DNA from: Sphaerisporangium rufum
Lineage (GTDB): Bacteria > Actinomycetota > Actinomycetes > Streptosporangiales > Streptosporangiaceae
Direction: 5' to 3'
DNA length: 64,000 nucleotides
Assembly: GCF_016863395.1 (NCBI RefSeq)
Contig: NZ_BOOU01000046.1
Location: 62,001-126,000, forward strand
Within the stretch, counting starts at the first letter, position 1; each line of letters starts with the position of its first letter. This document shows positions 21,832-30,795 of the stretch, one piece after another. The notes under the pieces were generated by a model. The model was not told the DNA's origin. It saw only the letters and a program-made list of their open reading frames with translations, and did no database searches. A program made the translations under genes and the position numbers.

Positions 21832-22797
21832 TCACAGGGCGCGCAGGGCGGGCAGGAGATCCTTCTCGGCCCAGCCGAGGAATTCGCGCTGGTGTTCCGC
21901 CCCGACCTGTACCAGGGCGACGTGGGTGAAGCCGGCGTCGGTGAACTTCTTGACGGCCTGGACGACCGCGTCTACGTCCGCCCCGCAGGGCACCTGCCCG
22001 GTCACGTCCTCCGGCCGGACGAACGCGGAGTAGGCGGCGAAGTTCACCGGAGAGGGCAACTCCGCCATGACCTTCCAGCCGGCGGGGAACCAGCGCCACA
22101 GCCGGTGCGCGCGCTCCTCGGCCGCCGCGATGTCGGTGTCGTAGGAGATGGCGAGCTGGCCGTAGACCGGCTTGCCGGCGCCGCCCGCGGCGTGGAAGCC
22201 GCGCACCAGTTCGGCGTCCGGCTGGGTGGCGATCAGGGCGTCGCCGTACTCCGCCGCCAGGTCCACCGACTGGGCGCCGGACGCGGCCACGCCGATCGGC
22301 ACCGGCCGATCGGGCAGATCGTAGAGCTTGGCGGAGTCGACGGTGTAGTGGTCGCCCCGGTAGTTGACATAGTCGCCGCGGAGCAGCGCCTGGATGATCT
22401 CGATGGCCTCGCCGAACATCTCGTGCCGGATGTTCACCGGCGGCCATCCCTGCCCGATGATGTGCTCGTTGAGGTTCTCCCCGGCACCGAGGCCGAGGGT
22501 GAACCGGTCCTGCGAGAGCGCGCCGACGGTCGCCGCCTTCTGCGCGACCACCGCCGGGTGGTAGCGCATGATCGGGCAGGTGACGTAGGTCATCATCGGG
22601 ATGGCGTCGGTGGCTTGGGCCACCCCGCCGAGCACCGACCAGGCGTAGGGGGAGTGGCCCATGTCCTCCAGCCACGGGAAGTAGTGGTCGGAGATGGTCA
22701 GGTAGTCGAACCCGGCCCGCTCCGCCCCGGCGGCGTCCTGGACCAGTTGCCGGGCCGGGGTCTGCTCGGACATCAACGTGTAGCCGATCTGTGCCAT
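21832..22797 (-). CDS. LLM-class F420-dependent oxidoreductase (G6PDH-like subfamily)
   Basis: 321-aa luciferase-like monooxygenase-fold barrel. IGYTLMSEQ, YLTISDHYFPWLEDMGHSPY, MMTYVTCPIMRYHPAVVAQK and LGLGAGENLNEHIIGQGWP are signatures of the F420-linked branch related to glucose-6-phosphate dehydrogenase Fgd. The native substrate is unknown. ATG 22797 begins MAQIGYTL; an upstream in-frame start at 22866 adds 23 atypical residues. The gene is convergent with recX and divergent from rny. Confidence 0.87.
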   Translation of the reverse strand: MAQIGYTLMSEQTPARQLVQDAAGAERAGFDYLTISDHYFPWLEDMGHSPYAWSVLGGVAQATDAIPMMTYVTCPIMRYHPAVVAQKAATVGALSQDRFTLGLGAGENLNEHIIGQGWPPVNIRHEMFGEAIEIIQALLRGDYVNYRGDHYTVDSAKLYDLPDRPVPIGVAASGAQSVDLAAEYGDALIATQPDAELVRGFHAAGGAGKPVYGQLAISYDTDIAAAEERAHRLWRWFPAGWKVMAELPSPVNFAAYSAFVRPEDVTGQVPCGADVDAVVQAVKKFTDAGFTHVALVQVGAEHQREFLGWAEKDLLPALRAL

Positions 22798-23292
22798 GGC
22801 CGCCCCATACCCGCCCGGTCGTGGATGGTGCCCACGCCGCAGAAGATCTTCCGATGCCGCCGCCACAAGCCCGGTTCACCGGGCGGCGCTCCGGCCGGCG
22901 CGGGCCGGTGGATGCCGGATCGCCGGCCGGGCCGCCGTTCCTGCCCCGGGCGCGGTGCCGACATTTCCTGACGAACCCGACAAATGGTCAGCGACGTGAG
23001 TCATCGAGCGGGTGACATGAGCAGACTCACCCCGTCCGGCGGGCGGTCTTTGCTTGCTCGTTACCTCTCTGACGCTTAATCTCGACCACAGTGAGGAGTT
23101 ACTCCGCGCAGTGCGGATTGCCATAACGGTCAACGACGGACGATCTACATCGATCATTTCCGGCGCAGCGAGTGTGATATCACGCGGTGTGCCCGGATAT
23201 ATTCGTCTGGTCAGGGTGCCTGGCCGGGGCGGCCCGTGCTGTGCGTGTGACACCTCGCGTGCTGGAAGCGACGCGAGGAGGGGTGGGCGCGC
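22798..23292. other. Divergent intergenic region before rny (495 bases)
   Basis: No gene seen. It contains the upstream region of the LLM gene, a 7-base inverted repeat GTGAGTC/GACTCAC (22996-23002 and 23024-23030), a promoter for rny (23054-23082), and a leader of about 200 bases with palindromes GGAGTTACTCC (23095-23105), CCGC-gcagt-GCGG (23104-23116) and GTGATATCAC (23174-23183). Confidence 0.55.
23054..23082 (+). promoter_or_regulatory. Candidate housekeeping promoter of rny
   Basis: TTGCTC (23054-23059), 17 bases, TAATCT (23077-23082): a good sigma-70-type match in an AT-rich patch. It predicts a 5' leader of about 205 bases. Confidence 0.5.
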
Positions 23293-24909
23293 ATGAACTC
23301 GACAGTCGTGATCATGCTGGCGGTAGCCGTTGTCCTGCTGGCGGTGGTCGCGGTTGTCGTGCCGATGGTGCTGCTGCGGCGGGCCGGTGGCCGGCCCGGC
23401 GGCGCGGGGCCGTCCGCCGAGCAGGTCGCCGACGCCCAGGCCGAGTTGGACGAGGCCCGCCGCGCCGGGGTGGAGATCCGCAGCCAGGCCGAGTCGCAGG
23501 CCGGCGAGGTACTGCGCCGGGCCGAGGCCGCCGCCGAGGACGCGCAGCGGATGCGCCGGCAGGTCGAGGACGAGGCCCGCGGCCTGAAGGACGAGATCAA
23601 GGAGCTGCGGGCCGACCTGGAGCGCCGGGAGAACCGGCTGGCCGAGCGCGAGCGGCGGCTGGACGAGGAGGCCCGCCGGCAGGCCGAGCGGGCCAGGACG
23701 ATCACCGAGACCGAGTCCGAGCTGGCCGGCCGGCGAGTCGAGCTGGACCGGGTCGCCGAGCAGCGCCGCGAGGTGCTGGAACGGGTGGCCGGCCTGACCG
23801 CGGACCAGGCCAAGGCCGAGCTGGTGATGGCCATCGAGAACCAGGCCAAGCGCGAGGCCGCGCTGATCATCCGGGAGATCGAGAGTGAGGCCCGCAAGGA
23901 AGGCGAGAAGCGGGCCTGCAAGATCGTGACGCTGGCCGTGCAGCGGGTGGCCACCGAGCAGACCGCCGAGTCGGTGGTCAGCGTCGTCCACCTGCCGGGT
24001 GACGAGATGAAGGGCCGCATCATCGGACGCGAGGGCCGGAACATCCGCGCCTTCGAGTCCACCACCGGGGTCAATCTGATCATCGACGACACCCCGGAGG
24101 CCGTGCTGCTGTCCTGTTTCGACCCGGTGCGCCGGGAGACGGCCCGGCTCACCCTGGAGAAGCTCGTGCTGGACGGGCGCATCCACCCGCAGCGCATCGA
24201 GGAGGCGCACGAGCGCAGCAAGGAGGAGGTCAAGGATCTGTGCGTGCGGGCCGGGGAGGACGCCCTGGTGGAGCTCGGCATCACCGACATGCACCCCGAG
24301 CTGGTCATGCTGCTCGGCCAGCTGCGCTATCGCACCTCCTACGGGCAGAACGTGCTCCGCCACCTGGTCGAGTCGGCGCACATCGCCGGCATCATGGCCG
24401 CCGAGCTGCGGCTGGATCCGATGCTGCTCAAGCGCTGCACGGTGCTGCACGACATCGGCAAGGCGCTCACCCACGAGGTGGAGGGCAGCCACGCGCTCAT
24501 CGGCGCCGAGATCGCCCGCCGGTACGGCGAGCACGAGGACGTCGTGCACGCCATCGAGGCGCACCACAACGAGGTGGAGGTCCGCACCGTGGAGGCGGTG
24601 TTGACCCAGGCCGCCGACGCGATCAGCGGGAGCCGGCCGGGTGCCCGCCGCGAGTCGCTGGAGGCCTACGTCAAGCGGCTGGAGCGGCTGGAGGAGATCG
24701 CCCAGTCCTACGACGGGGTGGAGAAGGTCTTCGCCATGCAGGCGGGCCGGGAGATCCGGGTCATGGTCCGGCCGGACGCGATCGACGACATCCAGGCTCA
24801 GGTGATCGCCCGGGACGTGGCCAAGCAGGTGGAGGAGGAGCTGACCTATCCCGGGCAGATCCGGGTGACGGTCGTCCGGGAGTCCCGCGCCACCGAGTTC
24901 GCCCGCTGA
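23293..24909 (+). CDS. rny: Ribonuclease Y
   Basis: 538-aa membrane-anchored endoribonuclease starting mRNA decay. One N-terminal membrane helix (about 5-27, VVIMLAVAVVLLAVVAVVV), a long Glu/Arg-rich coiled coil (about 40-190), a KH RNA-binding domain with GRIIGREGRNIRAFES, and an HD phosphohydrolase domain with CTVLHDIGKALTHEVEGSHA follow in order. GAGGAGG precedes the ATG. The gene sits between recX/LLM and the glutamate transporter. It is convergent with the S9 peptidase homologue, with only 34 bases between stops. The long structured leader may allow autoregulation (inference). Confidence 0.92.
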   Translation: MNSTVVIMLAVAVVLLAVVAVVVPMVLLRRAGGRPGGAGPSAEQVADAQAELDEARRAGVEIRSQAESQAGEVLRRAEAAAEDAQRMRRQVEDEARGLKDEIKELRADLERRENRLAERERRLDEEARRQAERARTITETESELAGRRVELDRVAEQRREVLERVAGLTADQAKAELVMAIENQAKREAALIIREIESEARKEGEKRACKIVTLAVQRVATEQTAESVVSVVHLPGDEMKGRIIGREGRNIRAFESTTGVNLIIDDTPEAVLLSCFDPVRRETARLTLEKLVLDGRIHPQRIEEAHERSKEEVKDLCVRAGEDALVELGITDMHPELVMLLGQLRYRTSYGQNVLRHLVESAHIAGIMAAELRLDPMLLKRCTVLHDIGKALTHEVEGSHALIGAEIARRYGEHEDVVHAIEAHHNEVEVRTVEAVLTQAADAISGSRPGARRESLEAYVKRLERLEEIAQSYDGVEKVFAMQAGREIRVMVRPDAIDDIQAQVIARDVAKQVEEELTYPGQIRVTVVRESRATEFAR

Positions 24910-24943
24910 GTCGCCCGCCGGGTCGTCCGCCGGCCGGTGCCGG

Positions 24944-26824
24944 TCACATCTGGAAGATCTGCTGGTAGAAGGCGAACTCGGCGGCCAGCGCCGCGCTGCG
25001 GGTCTCCGCCCGGCGCAGGCCGTGCGCCTCGCCGTCGAAGGCCAGGAACGCGCACGAGACGCCGCGCTCGGCGAGGGCGTCGGCGAACGCCTCCGACTGG
25101 CCGGCCGGCACCACCGGATCGTCCAGGCCGTGCATGAGCAGCGTGGGGCAGGAGATCCGCCCGGCGCGGGCCAGCGGCTCCCGGGCGGCGTACCGGGCCG
25201 GGTCGGCCGGTCCGGCCAGCCACTCCACGTACCGCGACTCGAAGTCATGGGTGGCGGCGGCCAGCGAGCCCAGCGCGGTGACCCCCGCGATCGCCACCCC
25301 GCCGGCGAACAGTCCGGAGTCGCAGCAGGCGCCGAGCGCCGTCCAGCCGCCGGCCCCGAAGCCGCGGACCGCGATGCGCCGCGGATCGGCCGGGCCGGCG
25401 GCCAGCAGCCACTCGGCGGCGGCGACCACGTCCTGCACGTCGACCACCCCCCAGCCGCCGCGCAGCCGGTCGCGGTAGGCACGGCCGTAACCGGTGGAGC
25501 CGCCGTGGTCGACGTCCAGCACCCCGATGCCCCGGCCGGTGAGATAGGCCTTGACCGGGTCGAACGCGGTGGTGGCGTGCGCCGCCGGGCCGTCATGGAC
25601 GAACACCACGTACGGCGGTGCCGGATCGTCCGGCCCGGCGGGCGGGTGGACGATCGCGTGCACCCGCCGCCCGAACCGCCCGTCGATCTCCACCGGGCGC
25701 GGCCGCGGACCGGGCAGCGCGGCGGGGAGCCGGCCGGCGTCCCGCCGCAGCTCCTCGGCCCGTCCGGTGCCGGCGTCCACCCGCACCACCGAGTGCGGCA
25801 CGCCCGGGCCGTAGGCCACCCCGCACACCGCCAGGCCGTCGGCGCTCAGCGAGGGCACCCAGCCCGGGTACGGCGGCCCGGCGTCGGCCAGCGCGCCGGT
25901 CGCCGGGTCCAGGACGGCCAGCCGCAGGTCGCCGCGGCCGTGCAGCACGGCGAGCCGGCCGTCGGCGAGCGGGGCGTAGGGGGTGCCGCCCAGCTCGGGC
26001 AGCCCCCAGGCGAACTCCTCGGCGGCCGGGCACAGCGGCCGGGGCGGGCCGCCGTTGACGTCGCACTCCATGAGGTTCCACCAGCCGGACCGGTCGGACA
26101 GCAGGTAGAGCGTGCGCTCGTCCTTCCACACGGGGGCGAGCACCGATTCGGCGGGGCCGCCGGTGACCCGCCGGGTCCGGCCGTCGGCCAGCCGGGTCAC
26201 CCGCAACTCGGTGCCGATCCACGGCATCAGCGGGTGGTCCCAGCAGATGTAGGCCAGGTGGGCGCCGTCCGGGGAGAGCACCGGGGCGGCGTAGAAGTCG
26301 CTGCCGGTCACGTGCGCCACCGGCTCGCCGCCGGAGAGCGGGAGCGAGACGATGGCACGGTCCACCTTGCCGTCGCCGGAGTGCCGTTCCCGCACGCACC
26401 AGATCCGGCCGTCCCGCGCGGCCGGCTCGGCGTAACGCAGGCCGCCCGGCACCTCCGGCTCGGGGGAGAGCGGCCGCGGCGCCCGGGCCGGTCCGGATGG
26501 CAGCAGGTAGAGCCGCTGGTCGCCGTGGTGGGTGAACACGACGCCGCCGCCGGGCACGACGGCGTACGCCCGGCCACCGTACTCGTGGACCCGGGTGCGC
26601 GCGTCCCACGGCGCGGGCAGCAGCTCGCGCGGCGCGCCGGTCGCGGACCGGTGCACGATGGTGCGCCGTCCGTGCTCGGCCGGGCGGTCCTCCTCCCACC
26701 ACGCCTCGCCGCCGATGATCGTCGGATGGCGGGGGCGCACCTCGGCGCGGGCCAGGTCGGCGGTGGAGATCGGCCGGGCATCGGGCGCGGGGACGGGACG
26801 CCCCGGCATGTGCTCGGGGGGCAT
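24944..26824 (-). CDS. S9-family (prolyl oligopeptidase-like) protein lacking the catalytic serine
   Basis: 626-aa protein with an N-terminal beta-propeller-like half (about 30-370; repeats such as GSDFYAAPVLSPDGAHLAYI) and a C-terminal alpha/beta-hydrolase half. In active relatives the nucleophile elbow reads RGGSAGGWT. Here it is RGFGAGGWT, with Gly490 (GGG codon, 25355-25357) at the Ser position. Asp569 (HGLDDPVV) and His601 (GEAHGLRR) remain. The oxyanion-side motif HGGPT is changed to HDGPAA. The frame is intact, so this is probably a pseudoenzyme, not a decayed gene. ATG 26824 is used (MPPEHMPG). Confidence 0.85.
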   Translation of the reverse strand: MPPEHMPGRPVPAPDARPISTADLARAEVRPRHPTIIGGEAWWEEDRPAEHGRRTIVHRSATGAPRELLPAPWDARTRVHEYGGRAYAVVPGGGVVFTHHGDQRLYLLPSGPARAPRPLSPEPEVPGGLRYAEPAARDGRIWCVRERHSGDGKVDRAIVSLPLSGGEPVAHVTGSDFYAAPVLSPDGAHLAYICWDHPLMPWIGTELRVTRLADGRTRRVTGGPAESVLAPVWKDERTLYLLSDRSGWWNLMECDVNGGPPRPLCPAAEEFAWGLPELGGTPYAPLADGRLAVLHGRGDLRLAVLDPATGALADAGPPYPGWVPSLSADGLAVCGVAYGPGVPHSVVRVDAGTGRAEELRRDAGRLPAALPGPRPRPVEIDGRFGRRVHAIVHPPAGPDDPAPPYVVFVHDGPAAHATTAFDPVKAYLTGRGIGVLDVDHGGSTGYGRAYRDRLRGGWGVVDVQDVVAAAEWLLAAGPADPRRIAVRGFGAGGWTALGACCDSGLFAGGVAIAGVTALGSLAAATHDFESRYVEWLAGPADPARYAAREPLARAGRISCPTLLMHGLDDPVVPAGQSEAFADALAERGVSCAFLAFDGEAHGLRRAETRSAALAAEFAFYQQIFQM

Positions 26825-27132
26825 AGCCGAATCCTGCCGGAAAACCTTCCCCGGCGTGGCGGCTACGCGCACGATGGTCGTCCGGCCGGTCCCGGCCAGG
26901 GGGCGCGGCTGGTCCCGGCCGGCGGACGATCCGGGCACCCGCGCCATCGGGACGTGCCGGGTGGCCGCATGCGTGGGGCGGCAGGAAGCGCGCCGCGGTT
27001 CGAGATCGTCTCCGCGACGATCCGGGCGCGCGTGAACACGGGCGGCGGCCGGCCAGCCCGACCGGCCGCCGCGGTATCGGCCCGGTACCGCGGCGGCGCG
27101 GGGTCGATGGCCGTGGCGGCGCCGCGGGCCGG
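26825..27132. other. Non-coding gap between gluD and the S9-like gene (308 bases)
   Basis: No gene seen. It holds the upstream region of the S9-like gene (minus strand) and the probable gluABCD terminator at 27065-27097. Confidence 0.6.
27065..27097 (-). terminator. Terminator of the gluABCD operon
   Basis: GCCGCCGCGGTA and TACCGCGGCGGC make a perfect 12-bp stem with a 9-base loop, 35 bases past the gluD stop. Confidence 0.55.
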
Positions 27133-28053
27133 CTACTCCACGCGCGCGCTGTCGGCGACGACGCTGATCCCGGCCGACTCGGCCGAGGGCGGTCCGGCCG
27201 GTGCGGTGGGCCCGGCGAGACCCGCGGGCGCGGCGGGACCGCGGGAGCGCCTGCTGCGCCGCTCCAGCACGGTGGCCAGGTGGGCGAGGGCCATGTTGAT
27301 CCCGATGTACACCACGGAGATGACGATCGCGCTCGGGATGAGGTTGCCGAAGTTCGCCGGGATCTGCTTGAGCCCGAAGTTCAGCAGCTCCTCGTAGGCG
27401 ATCACCCAGCCGAGCGCGGTGTCCTTCAGCAGCACCACCATCTGGCTGATGATGGCCGGCATCATCGCGGTGGTCGCCTGCGGCAGCAGGATGAGCCGCA
27501 TGACGCCGCTCTTGCTCAGCCCGAGCGAGTAGCCCGCCTCGGATTGCCCGCGCGGCACCGCCAGCACGCCCGCCCGGAACACCTCGGCCAGCACCGAGCC
27601 GTTGTACAGGGTGAGCCCGATGACGACCGCGGCGAACGCCGGCACGCCGACGGTGTACCCGCTCAGGGTGGCGGGGCCCGCCTGGGCGAAGAAGATCAGC
27701 AGCAGCAGCGGGATCGCCCGGAAGAACTCCACCACCGCGCCGGCCGGCCGGCGGATCCACGCGTGGTCGGAGAGCCGGCCGAGGCCGAAGACCACGCCGA
27801 AGACCAGTGCCAGCACCGCCGAGAGCGCCGCGGCCTTCAGCGTTGCCACCAGCCCGGGAATGATCATCCCGGTCCAGACGTCCGCCCGCAGGAACGGCTC
27901 CCAGAGCCTGCCCTGCAGCTGGCCCTTGTCGGCGAGCCCGCTGATCAGCAGGTAGGCGACGCCGAGCACCACGACGGCCGAAACCAGCGTGATGATGTTG
28001 TTGCGCAGCCGGGCCCGCGGCCCGGGTACGTCGAACAGGACGCTCGTGCTCAT
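27133..28053 (-). CDS. gluD: Glutamate ABC transporter permease GluD
   Basis: 306-aa inner-membrane subunit of a polar amino-acid ABC importer. It has hydrophobic helices and the EAA-type cytoplasmic loop (GQSEAGYSLGLSKSGVMRLI, then LPQATTAMMPA) that contacts the ATPase. The C-terminal 45 residues are a Pro/Ala/Gly-rich cytoplasmic tail, longer than in most permeases. The ATG overlaps the gluC stop (ATGA). Gene order ATPase, binding protein, permease, permease matches gluABCD of Corynebacterium and Streptomyces. Confidence 0.88.
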   Translation of the reverse strand: MSTSVLFDVPGPRARLRNNIITLVSAVVVLGVAYLLISGLADKGQLQGRLWEPFLRADVWTGMIIPGLVATLKAAALSAVLALVFGVVFGLGRLSDHAWIRRPAGAVVEFFRAIPLLLLIFFAQAGPATLSGYTVGVPAFAAVVIGLTLYNGSVLAEVFRAGVLAVPRGQSEAGYSLGLSKSGVMRLILLPQATTAMMPAIISQMVVLLKDTALGWVIAYEELLNFGLKQIPANFGNLIPSAIVISVVYIGINMALAHLATVLERRSRRSRGPAAPAGLAGPTAPAGPPSAESAGISVVADSARVE

Positions 28054-28733
28054 CGGACCACCGCCAGCCGCCGGGCGAGCCAGCCGAAGAAGAAGCCGGT
28101 GGGCAGGGTCAGGACCATGTAGCCCGCGGCGAAGCCCAGGAAGATCGGCAATGTCCCGCCGTAGTCGTCGAACATCTGCTTCATCACGGCCGAGGCCTCG
28201 ATATAGCCGGCCACGATGACGATCGTGGTGTTCTTGGTCAGCGCGATGAGGATGCTGCCGAGCGGGGCGATCACCGAGCGGAAGGCCTGGGGCAGCACGA
28301 TCAGCCGCAGCGACTGGGTGAAGGTGAGCCCGATGGCACGGGCCGCCTCGGCCTGGCCGACCGGGACGGTGTTGATGCCGGCGCGCAGCGCCTCGCAGAC
28401 GAACGCGGCGGTGTACGCCGACAGGCCCGCGATGGCCCACCAGTAATAGTTGATCCCGGGGTCACGCGACAGCGTGAGCTGCAGCGTGTCGCTCAGCCCG
28501 AGCGCGCACAGCAGCAGCACCAGGGTCAGCGGGGTGTTGCGCAGGATGTTGACGTAGAACGTGCCCACCGAGCGCAGCACGGGCGTCGGCGAGACCCGCA
28601 TCGCGACCAGCACGGTGCCGAGCACCAGCGCCAGCACCGCGCTCATCACGGTCAGCCGGATCGTCGACCAGAACCCGGCGAGGATCGTGGCGAACTCTTG
28701 GACGAGAGGACCGAAGTCGAGTAGCGATTCCAT
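28050..28733 (-). CDS. gluC: Glutamate ABC transporter permease GluC
   Basis: 227-aa His/Glu/Gln-type permease with about five helices and the EAA loop VGQAEAARAIGLTFTQSLRL followed by IVLPQAFRSV. It pairs with GluD to form the channel. It begins after a strong intercistronic stem-loop that follows gluB and overlaps gluD at its stop. Confidence 0.9.
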   Translation of the reverse strand: MESLLDFGPLVQEFATILAGFWSTIRLTVMSAVLALVLGTVLVAMRVSPTPVLRSVGTFYVNILRNTPLTLVLLLCALGLSDTLQLTLSRDPGINYYWWAIAGLSAYTAAFVCEALRAGINTVPVGQAEAARAIGLTFTQSLRLIVLPQAFRSVIAPLGSILIALTKNTTIVIVAGYIEASAVMKQMFDDYGGTLPIFLGFAAGYMVLTLPTGFFFGWLARRLAVVR

Positions 28734-28750
28734 CGTGCTCCACCGGAGAC

Positions 28751-28788
28751 GGGGAGCGCCGGTGAGGTGGTGGCCTCACCGGCGCCCC
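28751..28788 (-). other. Intercistronic stem-loop between gluB and gluC
   Basis: GCGCCGGTGAGG (28756-28767) pairs perfectly with CCTCACCGGCGC (28774-28785) around 6 bases; outer GGGG/CCCC pairs extend it past one bulge. It lies 13 bases after the gluB stop. Such hairpins stabilise the binding-protein part of the mRNA or attenuate the permease part, so that more binding protein is made. Confidence 0.6.
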
Positions 28789-28798
28789 GGAAGCGGGA

Positions 28799-29656
28799 TC
28801 AGCTGCAGCCCTCGGCGGGCGGCGCGCCGGTGGCCGTGAAGTTCAGCCCGGTACCGCTGAAGTGCTTCTCGAACAGCTGCTTGATCGTCCCGTCCTGGTA
28901 CATCTTGGTGATCGCCTTGTTGACCGCCTCGCAGGTCTCCTTGTCGCCCTTCTTCAGGCCGACGCCGTACTTCTCGTCGGTGAACGGCGCGCCGGTGACC
29001 TTCAGCGCGCTGCCCTCACGCTTGGCGTACCCGGCGAGGATCATGTCGTCGGTGGTCACCGCGTCCAGGGCGTTGCCCTTGAGCTTGGTGATGCACTCGT
29101 CGTAGGCGCCGGCCGGCACCAGCGTGACGTCGACCTTCTTGCTCTCCTTGTTGGTGCCCTCGGCGATGTTCTTCCAGGAGTTGGAGCCGGTGACCTGGCA
29201 GATGCGCTTGCCCTTGAGGCTGTCCAGCGAGGTGATCGAGGTGTCGTCCGCGCGCACCAGGGTGTCCTGGTGGGCCAGGTAGAACGGCCCGGCGAAGGTG
29301 ACCTTGGGCTTGCGCGCCTCGGTGATGGAGTAGGTCGCCACGATCAGGTCGACCTGGCCCTGCGCCAGGAAGGTCTCCCGGTTGGCCGACCGGGCCTCCT
29401 TCCAGGTGATGCCGGACTCCGGGACGCCGAGCTCCTTGGCGATGTACTTGGCCACGTCGACGTCGAAGCCCTCGACGGTGCCGTCGGGCTTCTTCAGCCC
29501 CATGCCGGGCTGGTCGTACTTCACGCCGATCGTGAGCTTCTTCTCGTCCTTGGCCTTGGCGAGGGCCGAGGACGGGCCGCTGCTGCCGCAGGCGGCCAGA
29601 CCGCCCACCAGAGTCGCGGCGGACAGCAGGGCGGCCCCGAACTGTCGTAGGCGCAT
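28799..29656 (-). CDS. gluB: Glutamate-binding lipoprotein GluB
   Basis: 285-aa solute-binding lipoprotein. The signal peptide MRLRQFGAALLSAATLVGG ends in the lipobox LAAC, and the mature part is a family-3 periplasmic-binding fold (KLTIGVKYDQPGMGLKKPDG, EGFDVDVAKYIAKELGV, then GQVDLIVATYSITEARK). It is anchored to the outer face of the membrane and delivers ligand to GluCD. Glutamate specificity is inferred from the gluABCD gene order. The ATG at 29656 follows an AGAGG site; longer frames upstream are out of context. Confidence 0.9.
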   Translation of the reverse strand: MRLRQFGAALLSAATLVGGLAACGSSGPSSALAKAKDEKKLTIGVKYDQPGMGLKKPDGTVEGFDVDVAKYIAKELGVPESGITWKEARSANRETFLAQGQVDLIVATYSITEARKPKVTFAGPFYLAHQDTLVRADDTSITSLDSLKGKRICQVTGSNSWKNIAEGTNKESKKVDVTLVPAGAYDECITKLKGNALDAVTTDDMILAGYAKREGSALKVTGAPFTDEKYGVGLKKGDKETCEAVNKAITKMYQDGTIKQLFEKHFSGTGLNFTATGAPPAEGCS

Positions 29657-29739
29657 ATGCGTGTACCTCTTCTTTCTTGTGACGAGCGGTCGATACCGGC
29701 ACGGGCTGTACGGTGCCCCGGCGACGGCCGGCGCGACGG

Positions 29740-29761
29740 GTGCGGGGCCGCGGTCCCGCAC
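29740..29761 (-). other. Small stem-loop between gluA and gluB
   Basis: GTGCGGG and CCCGCAC form a 7-bp stem with an 8-base loop, 23 bases after the gluA stop in the 128-base gap before gluB. It could modulate read-through or mRNA stability. Confidence 0.3.
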
Positions 29762-29784
29762 GCGGGAGGGACGGAGACGAGGGC

Positions 29785-30540
29785 TCAGTGCGTGAGGATC
29801 TTCGACAGGAAGTCCTTGGCGCGGTCGGTCCGGGCGTTGGTGAAGAACTCGTCGGGCGTGTTCTCCTCCACGATCTGCCCGTCGGACATGAACACCACCC
29901 GGTTGGCGGCCCGCCGGGCGAAGCCCATCTCGTGGGTCACGACCACCATGGTCATGCCGTCCCTGGCCAGCCCGATCATGACGTCCAGCACTTCCTGCAC
30001 CATCTCGGGGTCCAGGGCGGACGTCGGCTCGTCGAAGAGGATCATCTTCGGCTCCATCGCCAGGGCGCGGGCGATGGCCACCCGCTGCTGCTGGCCCCCG
30101 GACAGCTGTGCCGGATACTTGTGCGCCTGGCTGGCGATGCCCACGCGCTCCAGCAGTTCCATTCCCCGCCGCTCCGCCTGCTCGCGGGACACCCCCCGCA
30201 CCTTGATCGGTCCCAGCGTGACGTTGTCGATGATCGTCTTGTGGGCGAACAGGTTGAAGGACTGGAAGACCATGCCCACGTCCGAGCGGAGCCGGGCCAG
30301 GGCCCTGCCTTCGGCCGGCAACGGCTTGCCGTCGAAGACGATGCTGCCCGAGTCGATGGCCTCCAGCCGGTTCAGGGCACGGCACAGCGTCGACTTGCCT
30401 CCGCCGGACGGGCCGATCACCACCACGACCTCCCCCCGGGAGACCGTCAGATTGATGTCCTTGAGCACATGCAGGGCACCGAAGCTCTTGTTGACGTTCT
30501 CGACCCTGACGAGAGGCGTCGCGTCCCCGTTCTCCGTCAT
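29785..30540 (-). CDS. gluA: Glutamate ABC transporter ATP-binding protein GluA
   Basis: 251-aa ATPase subunit. Walker [11 protein letters not shown]-loop [11 protein letters not shown], signature [19 protein letters not shown], Walker [15 protein letters not shown] and H-loop VVTHEMGFA are intact, and the sequence is close to polar amino-acid importers (GlnQ, GluA). It starts the operon gluA-gluB-gluC-gluD on the minus strand. ATG 30540 gives [16 protein letters not shown]; a TTG three codons upstream is possible. No clear ribosome site is visible, so a leaderless or short-leader start is possible. Confidence 0.92.
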   Translation of the reverse strand: MTENGDATPLVRVENVNKSFGALHVLKDINLTVSRGEVVVVIGPSGGGKSTLCRALNRLEAIDSGSIVFDGKPLPAEGRALARLRSDVGMVFQSFNLFAHKTIIDNVTLGPIKVRGVSREQAERRGMELLERVGIASQAHKYPAQLSGGQQQRVAIARALAMEPKMILFDEPTSALDPEMVQEVLDVMIGLARDGMTMVVVTHEMGFARRAANRVVFMSDGQIVEENTPDEFFTNARTDRAKDFLSKILTH

Positions 30541-30795
30541 GGTGCACAAGGTAGGTGGTGGAGGCCACCGGTCACTAACCAGGTGGTACCGATCGCATCA
30601 CGGCCTGGTCACGGGCTGTGGTCAAGATGCCCGGTACCTCCGGTGGTGTGGGCCGGATGGCCGGTCCGGGACGCTCCGCCACCGTCACCGGAACGTTAAG
30701 TGATCACGGTACGCGGGCGCCCGCGCCCGGCGCGGAGACAGGGGTGGCGGCCGCGTGCGGCGGGGCCCGCCGACCGCCTACCCTTGGATGTCGAG

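Noticed and set aside
26825-27760. N-terminal extension of the S9-like protein through the gluD region
   Set aside because: The stretch overlaps gluD and the operon terminator and has no domain features.
30550-30795. Operator-like ACCAGGTGGT palindrome between gluA and miaB
   Set aside because: Imperfect and short in a region rich in GGTGG runs; not convincing.
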